In this document: in pieces, positions 54,726 to 63,467 of the stretch | Layout: each line of letters starts with the position of its first letter | How positions within the stretch are numbered: the first letter of the stretch is position 1 | Assembly: GCA_022486705.1 (NCBI GenBank) | Contig: JAKVKC010000001.1 | Span: forward strand, 1-64,000 | Direction of reading: 5' to 3' | DNA length: 64,000 nt | Source: Solobacterium sp. | Lineage (GTDB): Bacteria > Bacillota_I > Bacilli_A > Erysipelotrichales > Erysipelotrichaceae | The notes under the pieces: model-generated | What the model saw: only the letters and a program-made list of their open reading frames with translations | Databases searched by the model: none | What the model was told of the DNA's origin: nothing | Made by a program: the position numbers and the translations under genes

Positions 54726-55568
54726 ATGGACATTCGCTATTCAGTCAACCCAGAAGATTTCAAAACGTACACTACCGAACAGATCCGCAAAGAATTCCTT
54801 TACACGAATCTGTATCAGGCAGATACCGTACAGGCTTTCTACACGCATGTAGACAGAGTCGTTACCTTAGGATGCATGCCGGTCAAAGAAGAAGTTTCCA
54901 TTGATAAAGGCATAGATATCTGGCACAACTTCGGTACGAAGTTCTTCCTTGAAAGAAGAGAGATCGGTATCTTCAATATCGGCGGAAACGGCATCATCAC
55001 AGTCGATGGCAAGAAGTATGAACTAGCCAACAAAGACTGCTTATATATCACCATGGGCGCAAAGGAAGTTACCTTCGCATCCAAGGATGCCGCGAAGCCA
55101 GCAAAGTTCTACATGGCTTCCACGCCAGCGCACCGTTCCTATGAAACACGTCTGCTGAAGCTTGCAGATGCCAATCATCGTCCGCTCGGCGATGCAGCCC
55201 ACTGCAACAAGCGTACGATCAATCAGTTCATTCATCCAGATGTTCTGCCAACATGCCAGCTTTCTATGGGCATGACAGTACTTGATCCAGGTTCCAACTG
55301 GAATACTATGCCAGCTCATACACATGAAAGACGCATGGAAGTATATACATACTTCGATATTCCTGAAGATCAGGCCGTCTTCCATATGATGGGACAGGGA
55401 CAGCAGACACGTCACATCATCATGCATAATGAAGAAGCAGTCTATTCTCCATCTTGGTCCATTCATTCCGGTGTAGGCACAACAAACTATACCTTCATCT
55501 GGGCCATGGGCGGAGAGAACCAGACCTTCGATGATATGGATGAGATTGCCATTAAAGATATGAAGTAA
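54726..55568 (+). CDS. kduI: 5-keto-4-deoxyuronate isomerase
   Basis: 280 residues, the normal KduI length. It isomerises 5-keto-4-deoxyuronate, which forms from unsaturated galacturonate, to 2,5-diketo-3-deoxygluconate. The cupin-type metal site is visible in PAHTHERRMEVYTYF (His, His, Glu) and HIIMHNEEAV. The final gene of the operon, followed by a terminator. Confidence 0.95.
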   Translation: MDIRYSVNPEDFKTYTTEQIRKEFLYTNLYQADTVQAFYTHVDRVVTLGCMPVKEEVSIDKGIDIWHNFGTKFFLERREIGIFNIGGNGIITVDGKKYELANKDCLYITMGAKEVTFASKDAAKPAKFYMASTPAHRSYETRLLKLADANHRPLGDAAHCNKRTINQFIHPDVLPTCQLSMGMTVLDPGSNWNTMPAHTHERRMEVYTYFDIPEDQAVFHMMGQGQQTRHIIMHNEEAVYSPSWSIHSGVGTTNYTFIWAMGGENQTFDDMDEIAIKDMK

Positions 55569-55571
55569 AGC

Positions 55572-55608
55572 AATACCGACGAGAGATGATCCCGCCGGTA
55601 TTTTTCTT
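55572..55608 (+). terminator. Terminator after kduI
   Basis: AATACCG pairs with CGGTATT across a 17-base loop, followed by TTTCTTTT. Confidence 0.75.
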
Positions 55609-55817
55609 TTCAGCCGATAATCAATGAAGCCTGCTTTGCAATTCAGTACGTATTGCATTGGCATTTTGACGTAAAAATCTGCTTCTATTCCAGAACGATA
55701 CATTGAATTTCAGGCATCGCATTGCCTCATTGCAATTCATTTCCATATCCATCATTTCTCCAGTTGCTTCTTCACGATTTGAAAATAGTAAAGTATTATG
55801 ATAATAAGGAAAATCAT

Positions 55818-56510
55818 ATGGAGCATACCAAAGATAAGACAATTGCTATTATTGATGATTGCGAAAATGATCTGCAGCGCTTGAGCATACTCATACAAGC
55901 TGCCGGTATTCACAGCCAGATTTCCTGTTTTTCTTCTGCCGAAAAGTTTATAAATAATAATCGATCATACACCATTGCAGTTCTTGATATTGATCTTGGC
56001 GATACCAATGGCATCCGTTTATCCAAAGAAATCAGTCAAAGAGTATCTTATATTGTCTATGCCACAGCCCTCCGTGAAAAAATGAGAGAAGCATTTGGAT
56101 ATAAAGTAATTGGCTTCATTAATAAATGTGATACAAACAAGGCTATTATTGATTGCTTTAAAACAATCTTTGAAGAGTATTTTATGCGCTTGATCCATTT
56201 AGATACAGCAAATGGTCAGATTGATGTTCAGCAGCAGGAAATAATATACATCACTCTGCAAGGCCGTTTTCCTACATGCTGTTTAAATGAAAATCGCAAA
56301 CTGCAATTAAGAAAAACTACACTGAGGCAAATACAGGAACAGTTAGATCCTTCACTATTTATCAAGATCAACCGTGAAGAACTTGTTAACATCAATATGA
56401 TTTCATCAATTGAACAAGATCATATCCGTCTAGTCCACGGAGAAATACTATATATGAGCCGAAGATCAAAAAAAGACATTGAAAGAGCCTGGCTGAAAAA
56501 ATTCCTGTAA
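55818..56510 (+). CDS. LytTR-type response regulator (AgrA/ComE-like)
   Basis: 230 residues from MEHTKDKTIAI at 55818 (AAGGA 7 bases before); the open frame extends 32 codons upstream without support. The receiver domain keeps its acidic pair (IIDDCEND), the phospho-acceptor Asp (AVLDIDLGD) and the lysine region (GFINKCDTNK). The LytTR domain is at about 145-230. It is followed after 93 bases by the sensor-kinase-like gene. It stands in the pectin locus, so a link to that pathway is possible but not shown. Confidence 0.88.
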   Translation: MEHTKDKTIAIIDDCENDLQRLSILIQAAGIHSQISCFSSAEKFINNNRSYTIAVLDIDLGDTNGIRLSKEISQRVSYIVYATALREKMREAFGYKVIGFINKCDTNKAIIDCFKTIFEEYFMRLIHLDTANGQIDVQQQEIIYITLQGRFPTCCLNENRKLQLRKTTLRQIQEQLDPSLFIKINREELVNINMISSIEQDHIRLVHGEILYMSRRSKKDIERAWLKKFL

Positions 56511-56603
56511 AGCGTACCAATCATCCATCATTTTAACCATTCAATCAAGAAATATTGCATACTGCGGTTTGCCTGATTATGGTGATTTTAGAAAGGAAAG
56601 ATC

Positions 56604-57881
56604 ATGGAGAATCAATATATCAGCTCTCTTATCTGGATCATCTTTGAACTGCTGATCATGGCAATTCCATTTTATCATCGGGCCAAAGACAGCTGGCTGA
56701 GAAATACATCTGTATTTATACTTTCTGGATCTGCTCTCTTTCTCGTTGATTTCATATTCTTGCAGATTTTCCCTTCCTTTCCGGACATATCATCAAACGT
56801 TTATTTATATAAATTTATATATAATGTTTGCAAGCTTCCCGTACTTATCATCTGTACCGTATATATTCATTATCTAAATCACACTTCCTATACATTATCG
56901 CTGTTTATTTATTTCCTTACACAGATCTATACATTATTTGCAAATGCCGCCAGCACATGGGCATACCACATGCTCAGTCATCATTCTATTAATGAACTTA
57001 GCAGTACATGGATCTTCATCATTAGAATAGTGATCATTCTGATTCTCATCACATTTACAAGATTGTATATCAGCAGTCATCATCGCCTGCGTTTAGAAAA
57101 TCCATTCACAATCTGTCTTTTTGCCGGCATCATGACATTGTTTATTGACGGCATATCCCAAAACACATCCTTCAGCAGCATATTTAGAATTGAAGATATG
57201 TTTGTTCTTTCAGGGATGCTTGTTGTACCTATAGCACTCCTTCTTATGTTAAATAAGCTCAATGAAACGCAGGAAGAGAAAATCATTCATGAAGACACGG
57301 TAAAAGCATTAATGCTCAGCCGACAGCAATTATCTATTTTGAATGATAAAGATATTGAGGTAATCAAAGTAAAGCATGATATTATCTCTCATCTCAGCAT
57401 GATTCAAACATTTATGAATAATGATAACTATGAAGCGGCTGACCTGTACCTTCAGAAAACCTGCGGCTTATTATCGGATAAGCAAAGCTTGAAAGTATAC
57501 TCACAGAATACATATATCAATGCTGTTATCAATTACAAAACAAAGGCTGAGAAAGACATCATATTTAATATCGTCTCTGAAATAGGAAATGAGAACAATA
57601 TTGATCCATTAGATCTCGGTATTCTGGTCATGAACCTGCTTGACCAAAGAATTTCATATATCAACAAATTCAATCTAAAAAAAGAAATCTATTTAAAGAT
57701 ATCGCAGCGCGAAAATATGGTTTCCCTTCTCATTGATTCTCAGCTTCCAGATGAAGAAGATGAGAGTCCCTATGATATGTATGAAGGCAATATCATAAAT
57801 AATATTGTTCATAAGTATCAAGGTACATTGCAAAGGAACATTCATAATGAAACAGATTGCGGTATTCTGCTGAATGGATGA
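56604..57881 (+). CDS. AgrC-like GHKL sensor protein with degenerate ATPase domain
   Basis: 425 residues. Six or seven membrane helices (about 5-225), a dimerisation region with the phospho-acceptor His in VKHDIISHLSMI, and a GHKL-type C-terminal domain. The N-box reads NLLDQRISY where active kinases have NLLDNAIEA, and the G-box that should read HGxGLxN is EGNIINN. The tail IVHKYQGTL...GILL aligns with normal kinases, so the domain is full length but its ATP-binding residues are lost. It may sense and act as a phosphatase or binding partner of the adjacent regulator. Confidence 0.8.
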   Translation: MENQYISSLIWIIFELLIMAIPFYHRAKDSWLRNTSVFILSGSALFLVDFIFLQIFPSFPDISSNVYLYKFIYNVCKLPVLIICTVYIHYLNHTSYTLSLFIYFLTQIYTLFANAASTWAYHMLSHHSINELSSTWIFIIRIVIILILITFTRLYISSHHRLRLENPFTICLFAGIMTLFIDGISQNTSFSSIFRIEDMFVLSGMLVVPIALLLMLNKLNETQEEKIIHEDTVKALMLSRQQLSILNDKDIEVIKVKHDIISHLSMIQTFMNNDNYEAADLYLQKTCGLLSDKQSLKVYSQNTYINAVINYKTKAEKDIIFNIVSEIGNENNIDPLDLGILVMNLLDQRISYINKFNLKKEIYLKISQRENMVSLLIDSQLPDEEDESPYDMYEGNIINNIVHKYQGTLQRNIHNETDCGILLNG

Positions 57882-58047
57882 CCATTCAGCACATAATGCG
57901 ACCTTTCATGCATATATCATTGTATTTGTTTTCATTGTAATTTATTCTGCTAATGACATATTCAAGCTTGAAGCTGTCTTGGAATCACGCATTTAAGATT
58001 AAGCTGGTTTCAAGGAATACTTAGTTTTGCAGAAAGAGAGAACACTT
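57882..58047 (+). other. AT-rich gap before the 34-residue peptide gene
   Basis: 166 bases with no ORF. A TCATTGTA element occurs twice 15 bases apart at about 57918-57941; no convincing promoter was found. Confidence 0.4.
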
Positions 58048-58152
58048 ATGGGATATATATTAACAATCATACAGATCATTTATTATGGCGTTCAATTCAT
58101 AGCCTTGATCCTCATTATTCTTGCATGCATTAAATATCTGAGAGTTAAATAA
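58048..58152 (+). CDS. 34-residue hydrophobic peptide
   Basis: Short ORF, ATG at 58048 to TAA at 58152, preceded by GAAAGAGAG about 7 bases before the ATG (moderate site). The peptide begins MGYILTIIQIIYYG, has one continuous hydrophobic stretch and ends in the basic KYLRVK with a Cys just before. It could be a small membrane regulator, a toxin-like peptide, or a signal related to the preceding sensor. It is not like AgrD. Not sure it is expressed. Confidence 0.45.
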   Translation: MGYILTIIQIIYYGVQFIALILIILACIKYLRVK

Positions 58153-58254
58153 TGATCCTGCGAATATGAAGTGTGTTCAAAATGTTTGAGTTACTGTGAG
58201 GGCCTTCTGATTGGCTGATATCCGTATACTTATTTGCTGATATGATTCATTCCA

Positions 58255-58284
58255 GAAAAAGAAGCGAACAATCACGCTTTTTTT
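58255..58284 (-). terminator. Terminator after the GH28 gene
   Basis: AAGCG, 8-base loop, CGCTT with A/T runs on both sides, so it works on both strands; it overlaps the stop region of the GH28 gene. Confidence 0.7.
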
Positions 58285-59831
58285 CAATCGTTGATCATTG
58301 TTTTACTGACGTTCTGAAGAATTGGTTCTTTCTCAGAAGATCCAACGATCTTCACATTCTTCATATCGATCTCTTTGACATTGCATGCCCAGATACCAAT
58401 GCCTTTGATTGGTTCAAAACGGTCCATCATGACAGGCCGATCTTTTCTCTGCTTATCTTCCGGCAGGAAATCTGCTTCTACATTCTCTAAAGAGATCTGT
58501 TCAATTGGCATTTCCGGCAGACCATATGCACAGAGGAAAGCACTGTCTACACCTATGCATTTCGTATTCTTGATCCGGATCCGTCCGATCTTCGGTGTCA
58601 TATCATCCACCGGCATCGGATCTGTATTCTGCACATAATCTGTATGGCCATCTGGATCGCAGAAGTAGAACATGTTCAGTGTGATCGGCATATGTACATG
58701 ATCCATCAGGTTGTTGTCAAAGCAGATATCATCAATCAATGAACGGTCTCCTCTGCCTCTTCTTGTCTTGACTCTGACACCTCTGTCAGTAGAGTCAAAG
58801 ATGCACTGCTCTACTTTGATGCCGCTGACGCCGCAGGCTATTTCAGATCCGATGGTGACCGATCCATGGCCGCGTTCTAAGCGGCAGTTGCGGACAATAA
58901 TATTCTCGGTAGCCTTGTAATGATTGGCTGCCATATAATACTTTCCTGACTTGATGGCGATACAGTCATCGCCGACACTGATCTTTGTGCCAAGCAGCAG
59001 AACATTGCGGCAGGATTCCGGATCAAAGCCATCGGTATTCGGACTGTTGTATGGATTGCGGATATCTAAGTTCAGGAAGCTGAGATCATCGCTGTAATAT
59101 GGATGAATAGCCCAGCATGGAGAATTGCTGACATGGACATTCTGCATGCGCATATGATGGCATGCGTTCATGAACACAGCATTCGGCCGCCATGCAATAC
59201 GCTTATTGCGCGGATTTTCCCACCAGTCAGCTGTATCAGCATTGCCGTTGATCGAGCCAGGTCCGATGATATCTACATGCTCACATCCGATTGCCGTGAT
59301 CAAAGATGCGAAACAGGTCAGCGGATTGCCCTCCCAGCTGGTCAGATTGTATTCCGTTTCTTCATTGGTGCTTTGCGTCATGCCGGGAAGAACAGGATAG
59401 TCATGACGATCATTGCTGCCTAACAGTTCGGCTCCTTCATCCAGCCACAAAGTCATATCGCTCTTTAAAAAGAGCGGTGAGGTATAATACGTTCCCTTTG
59501 GCACAAGTACAGTACCATCTTTCGGACAGGCTGAAATAGCAGCCTGCAGATAGGCCGTATCATTGGTCTTTCCATCCCCTGAAGCGCCAAAATCTTTGAC
59601 ATTGAACAGAACGGATTCTTTCAGTGTATGGATCTGTTCTTCATCTGAGCCAACCGTGACTGTATAGGTATGATCCGGCAGAAGGCCCATGATGGAGAAA
59701 ACATTCTGCGATGTGCTCATGATCTTCTGACCATCCAGCAGCACATCAGCTGGCTGATCCATTTTATAGATATCTTTATTCATCAATTCAATCGTTGCCG
59801 AACGATTGAAGATTGAAGCGGTAAATTGCAT
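58284..59831 (-). CDS. Polygalacturonase, glycoside hydrolase family 28
   Basis: 515 residues from MQFTASIFNRSATIE at 59831 (GGGGGAGA about 6 bases before). A ~90-residue N-terminal beta domain precedes the parallel beta-helix. GH28 catalytic motifs: SPNTDGFDPE (NTD), VGDDCIAIKSGK (DD), GHGSVTIGSE (GHG) and RVKTRRGRGD (RxK). It hydrolyses alpha-1,4-galacturonan; family relatives of this type are often exo-acting. No signal peptide is present, so it works in the cytoplasm on imported oligogalacturonides. Confidence 0.93.
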   Translation of the reverse strand: MQFTASIFNRSATIELMNKDIYKMDQPADVLLDGQKIMSTSQNVFSIMGLLPDHTYTVTVGSDEEQIHTLKESVLFNVKDFGASGDGKTNDTAYLQAAISACPKDGTVLVPKGTYYTSPLFLKSDMTLWLDEGAELLGSNDRHDYPVLPGMTQSTNEETEYNLTSWEGNPLTCFASLITAIGCEHVDIIGPGSINGNADTADWWENPRNKRIAWRPNAVFMNACHHMRMQNVHVSNSPCWAIHPYYSDDLSFLNLDIRNPYNSPNTDGFDPESCRNVLLLGTKISVGDDCIAIKSGKYYMAANHYKATENIIVRNCRLERGHGSVTIGSEIACGVSGIKVEQCIFDSTDRGVRVKTRRGRGDRSLIDDICFDNNLMDHVHMPITLNMFYFCDPDGHTDYVQNTDPMPVDDMTPKIGRIRIKNTKCIGVDSAFLCAYGLPEMPIEQISLENVEADFLPEDKQRKDRPVMMDRFEPIKGIGIWACNVKEIDMKNVKIVGSSEKEPILQNVSKTMIND

Positions 59832-59855
59832 ATGTGTCTCCCCCTGCAATGATGC

Positions 59856-61001
59856 TTATTTCTGACGTCTTGCTATCTCAGTATATGCAAGAATGAAAGG
59901 TGCGGTTCCCTTGGCCTCATTCTCAACGACTGGTTCACTGTAGTAATACGCAGGTGTGCCATCGCGGCGGTCTTCGCCGCCAAGACCTGCTACTAAGCAG
60001 ATGCCGCCAAGCTGGATCGTTCCATCTTCATTGACTTTGAGATACTTATCAACGATGCCTTGGAAAGCCTTCTCGCCTGCTTCGCCATATCTTTTCGGCA
60101 GATACCCTAAGCGCACGCCCTTCAGCAATGCATAAGCAATCAGTGCAGTGCCGCTTGTTTCAAGATAGTTTCCTTCATCCTGCGGACGGTCAATGACCTG
60201 ATAGAACATGCCGCTGGCATCCTGATACTTCAATAATGCATCTGCTGTATCCTTCAGCATCTTCTGCAGATAGCGGTATTCATAGTACAATGCTTCATTC
60301 ATGACATTGTCCGTTTCGACCAAAGATGCCATGAACCAGCCCATTGCTCTGAGCCAGAAGCTCTTGGAACATCCCGTCTTCGGATCCGCCCATTTAGCTT
60401 TTCTTGATGCATCGTAGCCATGATAGTAAAGACCTGTCTTTGGATCTCTCATCTTCTTTTCAACATTCATGAACTGCAGGAAGGAATCATGACATCCCTG
60501 CATGCCGTTGATCTCCGTTTCGTACTGCATGAAGAAAGGCTGTGCCATATACAGTCCATCCAGCCATACTTGGTTCGGATAGATCTCCTTATGCCAGAAG
60601 TTTCCTTCTGCTGTACGCGGCTGGATCAGCAGCTGTGCATGCGCCGTATCCATAGCCTTGCGGTATTTTTCTTTTTTGGTCAGCTGATAGAGCGGATATA
60701 GATTTCTAGCCGCATTCAGATTGTCCAAGTTCTTTTCTTTTGGATCATAGGTCCTGATCGATCCATCTTCCTGTACGAACCAGCCATCAAAGTCATCCGC
60801 AAACTTCAGATACTTCTCATCTTTTGTCAGTTCATACATAGAAAGAACGGCACTGATCATACAGCCATCAATATAATTCCACTTATTCGGTTTGCCGCTG
60901 AGCACTTTTTCTTTATTCCAAAAAGGTTCTTCGGCCGTGCTCTTGGCCATCAGATATTCTAAATATGCTTGGATCTTTGCATCGGTATTCTGGTCGATCA
61001 T
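59856..61001 (-). CDS. Unsaturated rhamnogalacturonyl/galacturonyl hydrolase (GH105)
   Basis: 381 residues of the YteR/YesR (alpha/alpha)6 family. It removes the unsaturated uronic acid from the non-reducing end of pectin fragments left by lyases. Landmarks: NKWNYIDGCMISAVL, KEIYPNQVWLDGLYMAQPF, GWFMASLVETDNV (substrate region), DASGMFYQVID, TSGTALIAYALLKG. Its start overlaps the stop of the TIM-barrel gene (ATGA). Cytoplasmic. Confidence 0.92.
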   Translation of the reverse strand: MIDQNTDAKIQAYLEYLMAKSTAEEPFWNKEKVLSGKPNKWNYIDGCMISAVLSMYELTKDEKYLKFADDFDGWFVQEDGSIRTYDPKEKNLDNLNAARNLYPLYQLTKKEKYRKAMDTAHAQLLIQPRTAEGNFWHKEIYPNQVWLDGLYMAQPFFMQYETEINGMQGCHDSFLQFMNVEKKMRDPKTGLYYHGYDASRKAKWADPKTGCSKSFWLRAMGWFMASLVETDNVMNEALYYEYRYLQKMLKDTADALLKYQDASGMFYQVIDRPQDEGNYLETSGTALIAYALLKGVRLGYLPKRYGEAGEKAFQGIVDKYLKVNEDGTIQLGGICLVAGLGGEDRRDGTPAYYYSEPVVENEAKGTAPFILAYTEIARRQK

Positions 61002-61834
61002 AATGTGTCCTCAATTCTCTGTATATACTCTCGTGCCTGTACGGCATTGTCAGGTTTGGTGTTCTCCAGGGTCGCCTGGATATATGGCTTATGTTCATGG
61101 GCAAAAGCAATGACCTGTTTATAATCCATGTCGCCAAGACCGCATGCCATGCATGCCATCTCACCATCGATCACTTTGTAATCCTTCAGATGAATAATGG
61201 CGATATCTTTCCCCAGCAGATCGATTGCTTGTCCAATCACTGCATCGCGCTGGTCAAGGTTATCAGGATGCAGCAGATTGACGGGATCAAAGATGATCTG
61301 CAGATTCGGACTGCCGATTGCATCCAGGACCGTGCGTGCTCTTTCTGGGTTCCAGACAATATGCTTATAGACCGGCTCAATTGCTAAGATGACGCCGAAC
61401 TTTTCAGCATCTTTCACAACTGGTCTTAAATTCGTGATGAATGTATCCAAGGCCTGTTCACTGTGGCAGGCTTCTTTGTCATAATGATAATCTTCATTCG
61501 GTGCGCCCGTTTCCGTGCCAACGACACTGCATCCCACTAAGGACGCAAAACGCAGATGTGCGGTATAGCGTGCTTGGATCTCATGAAGCCTCACAGGATC
61601 TGGATTGGCCAGATTCTGATAATTGCCAAGGACCGCAATATCGATATGATTCTCAGCAAAGGCATGCTTTATATATGCTGCATAGCCAGGTGTCAGCGCA
61701 TCTGTCTCATCAGGCAGATCTTTGACTTTTTTCAAAGCAATATGAGCACAGGAAAATCCTTGGCGCCTGATATTCTTCAGCCGTTCTTCAAATGGCATTT
61801 CTTCTGTATCATGAAAACGGATTCCTAACTGCAT
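60998..61834 (-). CDS. Sugar phosphate isomerase/epimerase-like TIM barrel protein
   Basis: 278 residues of the xylose isomerase-like AP endonuclease 2 fold. Metal-type positions: LAIEPVYKHI (Glu), IIFDPVNLL (Asp), VIHLKDYK (His/Asp). The family includes epimerases and isomerases of sugars; the substrate cannot be named. Its position between GH105 and DUF624 genes suggests a step in processing uronate or rhamnose units. Confidence 0.82.
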   Translation of the reverse strand: MQLGIRFHDTEEMPFEERLKNIRRQGFSCAHIALKKVKDLPDETDALTPGYAAYIKHAFAENHIDIAVLGNYQNLANPDPVRLHEIQARYTAHLRFASLVGCSVVGTETGAPNEDYHYDKEACHSEQALDTFITNLRPVVKDAEKFGVILAIEPVYKHIVWNPERARTVLDAIGSPNLQIIFDPVNLLHPDNLDQRDAVIGQAIDLLGKDIAIIHLKDYKVIDGEMACMACGLGDMDYKQVIAFAHEHKPYIQATLENTKPDNAVQAREYIQRIEDTL

Positions 61835-61853
61835 ATGCTTTCCCCTGCTATCT

Positions 61854-62513
61854 TTATTTCAAAATTGGTGTGGCATCCTTGCTTGCTTTCTGATGTGCTG
61901 TCTTATTGATATAGCGATCAAAAACATTGCGATAAAAATAAGCAAACAGATAGAAGCACCAGCCGATGCCAAAATTCAAAGTGATGAATAGAACAATATA
62001 TGGCTGTGTCAGATTGAGGAAGACAACGGCCACGATCGTGATCAGGATCAGGAATGTTTCCGGCAGATTCTGAAAAGCGATCACAAATGAATACTGAATG
62101 GTATCCATGATCTTATGCGTAAATTTGGATTGGATTGCAAAGACCCACGATAAAGAGATCAGATAGAAGATACCGATGGCAATCACGATTGCCCACATGA
62201 TCTTCAGTTCGCTTTGATCCATGCGATTGTAGAAGACAAGTCCCAATGCCAGCAGGGCAGCAAATACAATGTACAGAATGCCCAGACCGGAGCCTTGCTT
62301 AAAGTTCTCTTTCCAGCTCTTAAAATAATTTGCCGTGACACTTCCTTCATCATCCAGAAGTTTCATGCATGCATAATTCAGAGCAGTAATGGAAACACCG
62401 ATGGTAAAGACCGGCAGACTTGTAATAATGAATAAAATATCCAGCCACCATAGATAGCCTACTTTGGCAATAAAGTGCATTACTGGATTGTCGACACTGA
62501 ATAGACCTTTCAT
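61854..62513 (-). CDS. DUF624 (YesL-like) membrane protein
   Basis: 219 residues with about five membrane helices. The YesL/DUF624 pattern includes FITSLPVFTIGVSITALNYACMKL and SVTANYFKSWKENFKQGSGLG. These genes sit in plant-polysaccharide loci beside ABC permeases of Bacillus and relatives; the function is unknown. Confidence 0.87.
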   Translation of the reverse strand: MKGLFSVDNPVMHFIAKVGYLWWLDILFIITSLPVFTIGVSITALNYACMKLLDDEGSVTANYFKSWKENFKQGSGLGILYIVFAALLALGLVFYNRMDQSELKIMWAIVIAIGIFYLISLSWVFAIQSKFTHKIMDTIQYSFVIAFQNLPETFLILITIVAVVFLNLTQPYIVLFITLNFGIGWCFYLFAYFYRNVFDRYINKTAHQKASKDATPILK

Positions 62514-62567
62514 AACTGTTCCCTTTCTTATAAAAATGATGAAACAGGTGATGCAAAGGCTGATTGC

Positions 62568-63461
62568 TCAGCCCTTGACACCGCCTGCTGTAATACCGTC
62601 TACGAATTGATTCTGTGCCAAGAAGAAGACTGTGATATTCGGCAGAATAGAAATCAAAGAGATTGCCAATACACGGTTCCAGTTGAATCCTGCATCGCTG
62701 TCCATCGACAGCTTAACAAAGATGGTTGCAGGATACAGAGCAGGCTTGTTGACATAGAGCAGTGGTCCTAAGAAGTTATTGGATGACCACATGAACTTGA
62801 ATAATGCGCAGGATACAATTGCTGGCATCAGCATCGGTACGATGATCTTGATCAGGATCTGCATGGCATTGCAGCCATCGATCTTCGCAGCTTCATCCAG
62901 ATCGCGAGGAATATTTCTCAGGAACTGAACAAGCATGAAGACGAAGTACGATTCGGTTGCAAACAGTGCCGGTACGACCAATGGAAGATAGAGATCAGAA
63001 CCAACCCATCCCCACTTCTGGAACATCATGTACTGCGGTACGTTCAGAACGACCTGCGGAAGGAAGAGCATAGCAAGCATGAGTGTAAACATGAGGTTTC
63101 TGCCCTTGAAGTTGAATCTTGAGAACCCATACGCTGTCAATGTGCAGGAGATCAATGTGAAGATGACTTCTGGAATAACGAATTTATACGTATTCAGCAT
63201 AGCTGTCCAGATATTGATCTTGCCGCCGTAGTTTGCCATCGCATCCGCATATCCCTGGAGAGTAGGATTTGCTGGAATTGGGTTCAGAGATGTAAAGATC
63301 TCGCTGTTGCTCTTAAAGGTTGCACCGACCATCCAAATCAGTGGATAGATCATCACAATGCCAACGAGAATCAAAACAGTATAGCGAATAATTTCGGACC
63401 GGATACGTCTGTTGCGGATCTTCTTCTGAGAATCTGAGATTGTTTTTATCTTTTCTGTCAT
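62568..63461 (-). CDS. Carbohydrate ABC transporter permease (inner, MalG-like)
   Basis: 297 residues with six membrane helices. The EAA loop is DLDEAAKIDGCNAMQILIKIIVPML (landmark EAAKIDGCNAMQI). This is the CUT1-type second permease. It ends QNQFVDGITAGGVKG, the usual C-terminus of MalG/YtcP-like proteins. It starts 6 bases after the partner permease, so both form one importer, probably for oligogalacturonides or rhamnogalacturonan fragments. Confidence 0.93.
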   Translation of the reverse strand: MTEKIKTISDSQKKIRNRRIRSEIIRYTVLILVGIVMIYPLIWMVGATFKSNSEIFTSLNPIPANPTLQGYADAMANYGGKINIWTAMLNTYKFVIPEVIFTLISCTLTAYGFSRFNFKGRNLMFTLMLAMLFLPQVVLNVPQYMMFQKWGWVGSDLYLPLVVPALFATESYFVFMLVQFLRNIPRDLDEAAKIDGCNAMQILIKIIVPMLMPAIVSCALFKFMWSSNNFLGPLLYVNKPALYPATIFVKLSMDSDAGFNWNRVLAISLISILPNITVFFLAQNQFVDGITAGGVKG

Positions 63462-63467
63462 ATCCGA

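Noticed and set aside
55620-55817. LytTR-type tandem repeat upstream of the response regulator
   Set aside because: TTGCAATTCA occurs twice but about 95 bases apart; no 21-bp-period pair like that at 46.3 kb was seen.
57882-58152. AgrD-type autoinducer gene after the AgrC-like sensor
   Set aside because: The 34-residue peptide lacks the AgrD layout (amphipathic leader, central Cys ring, acidic tail) and no agrB is present.
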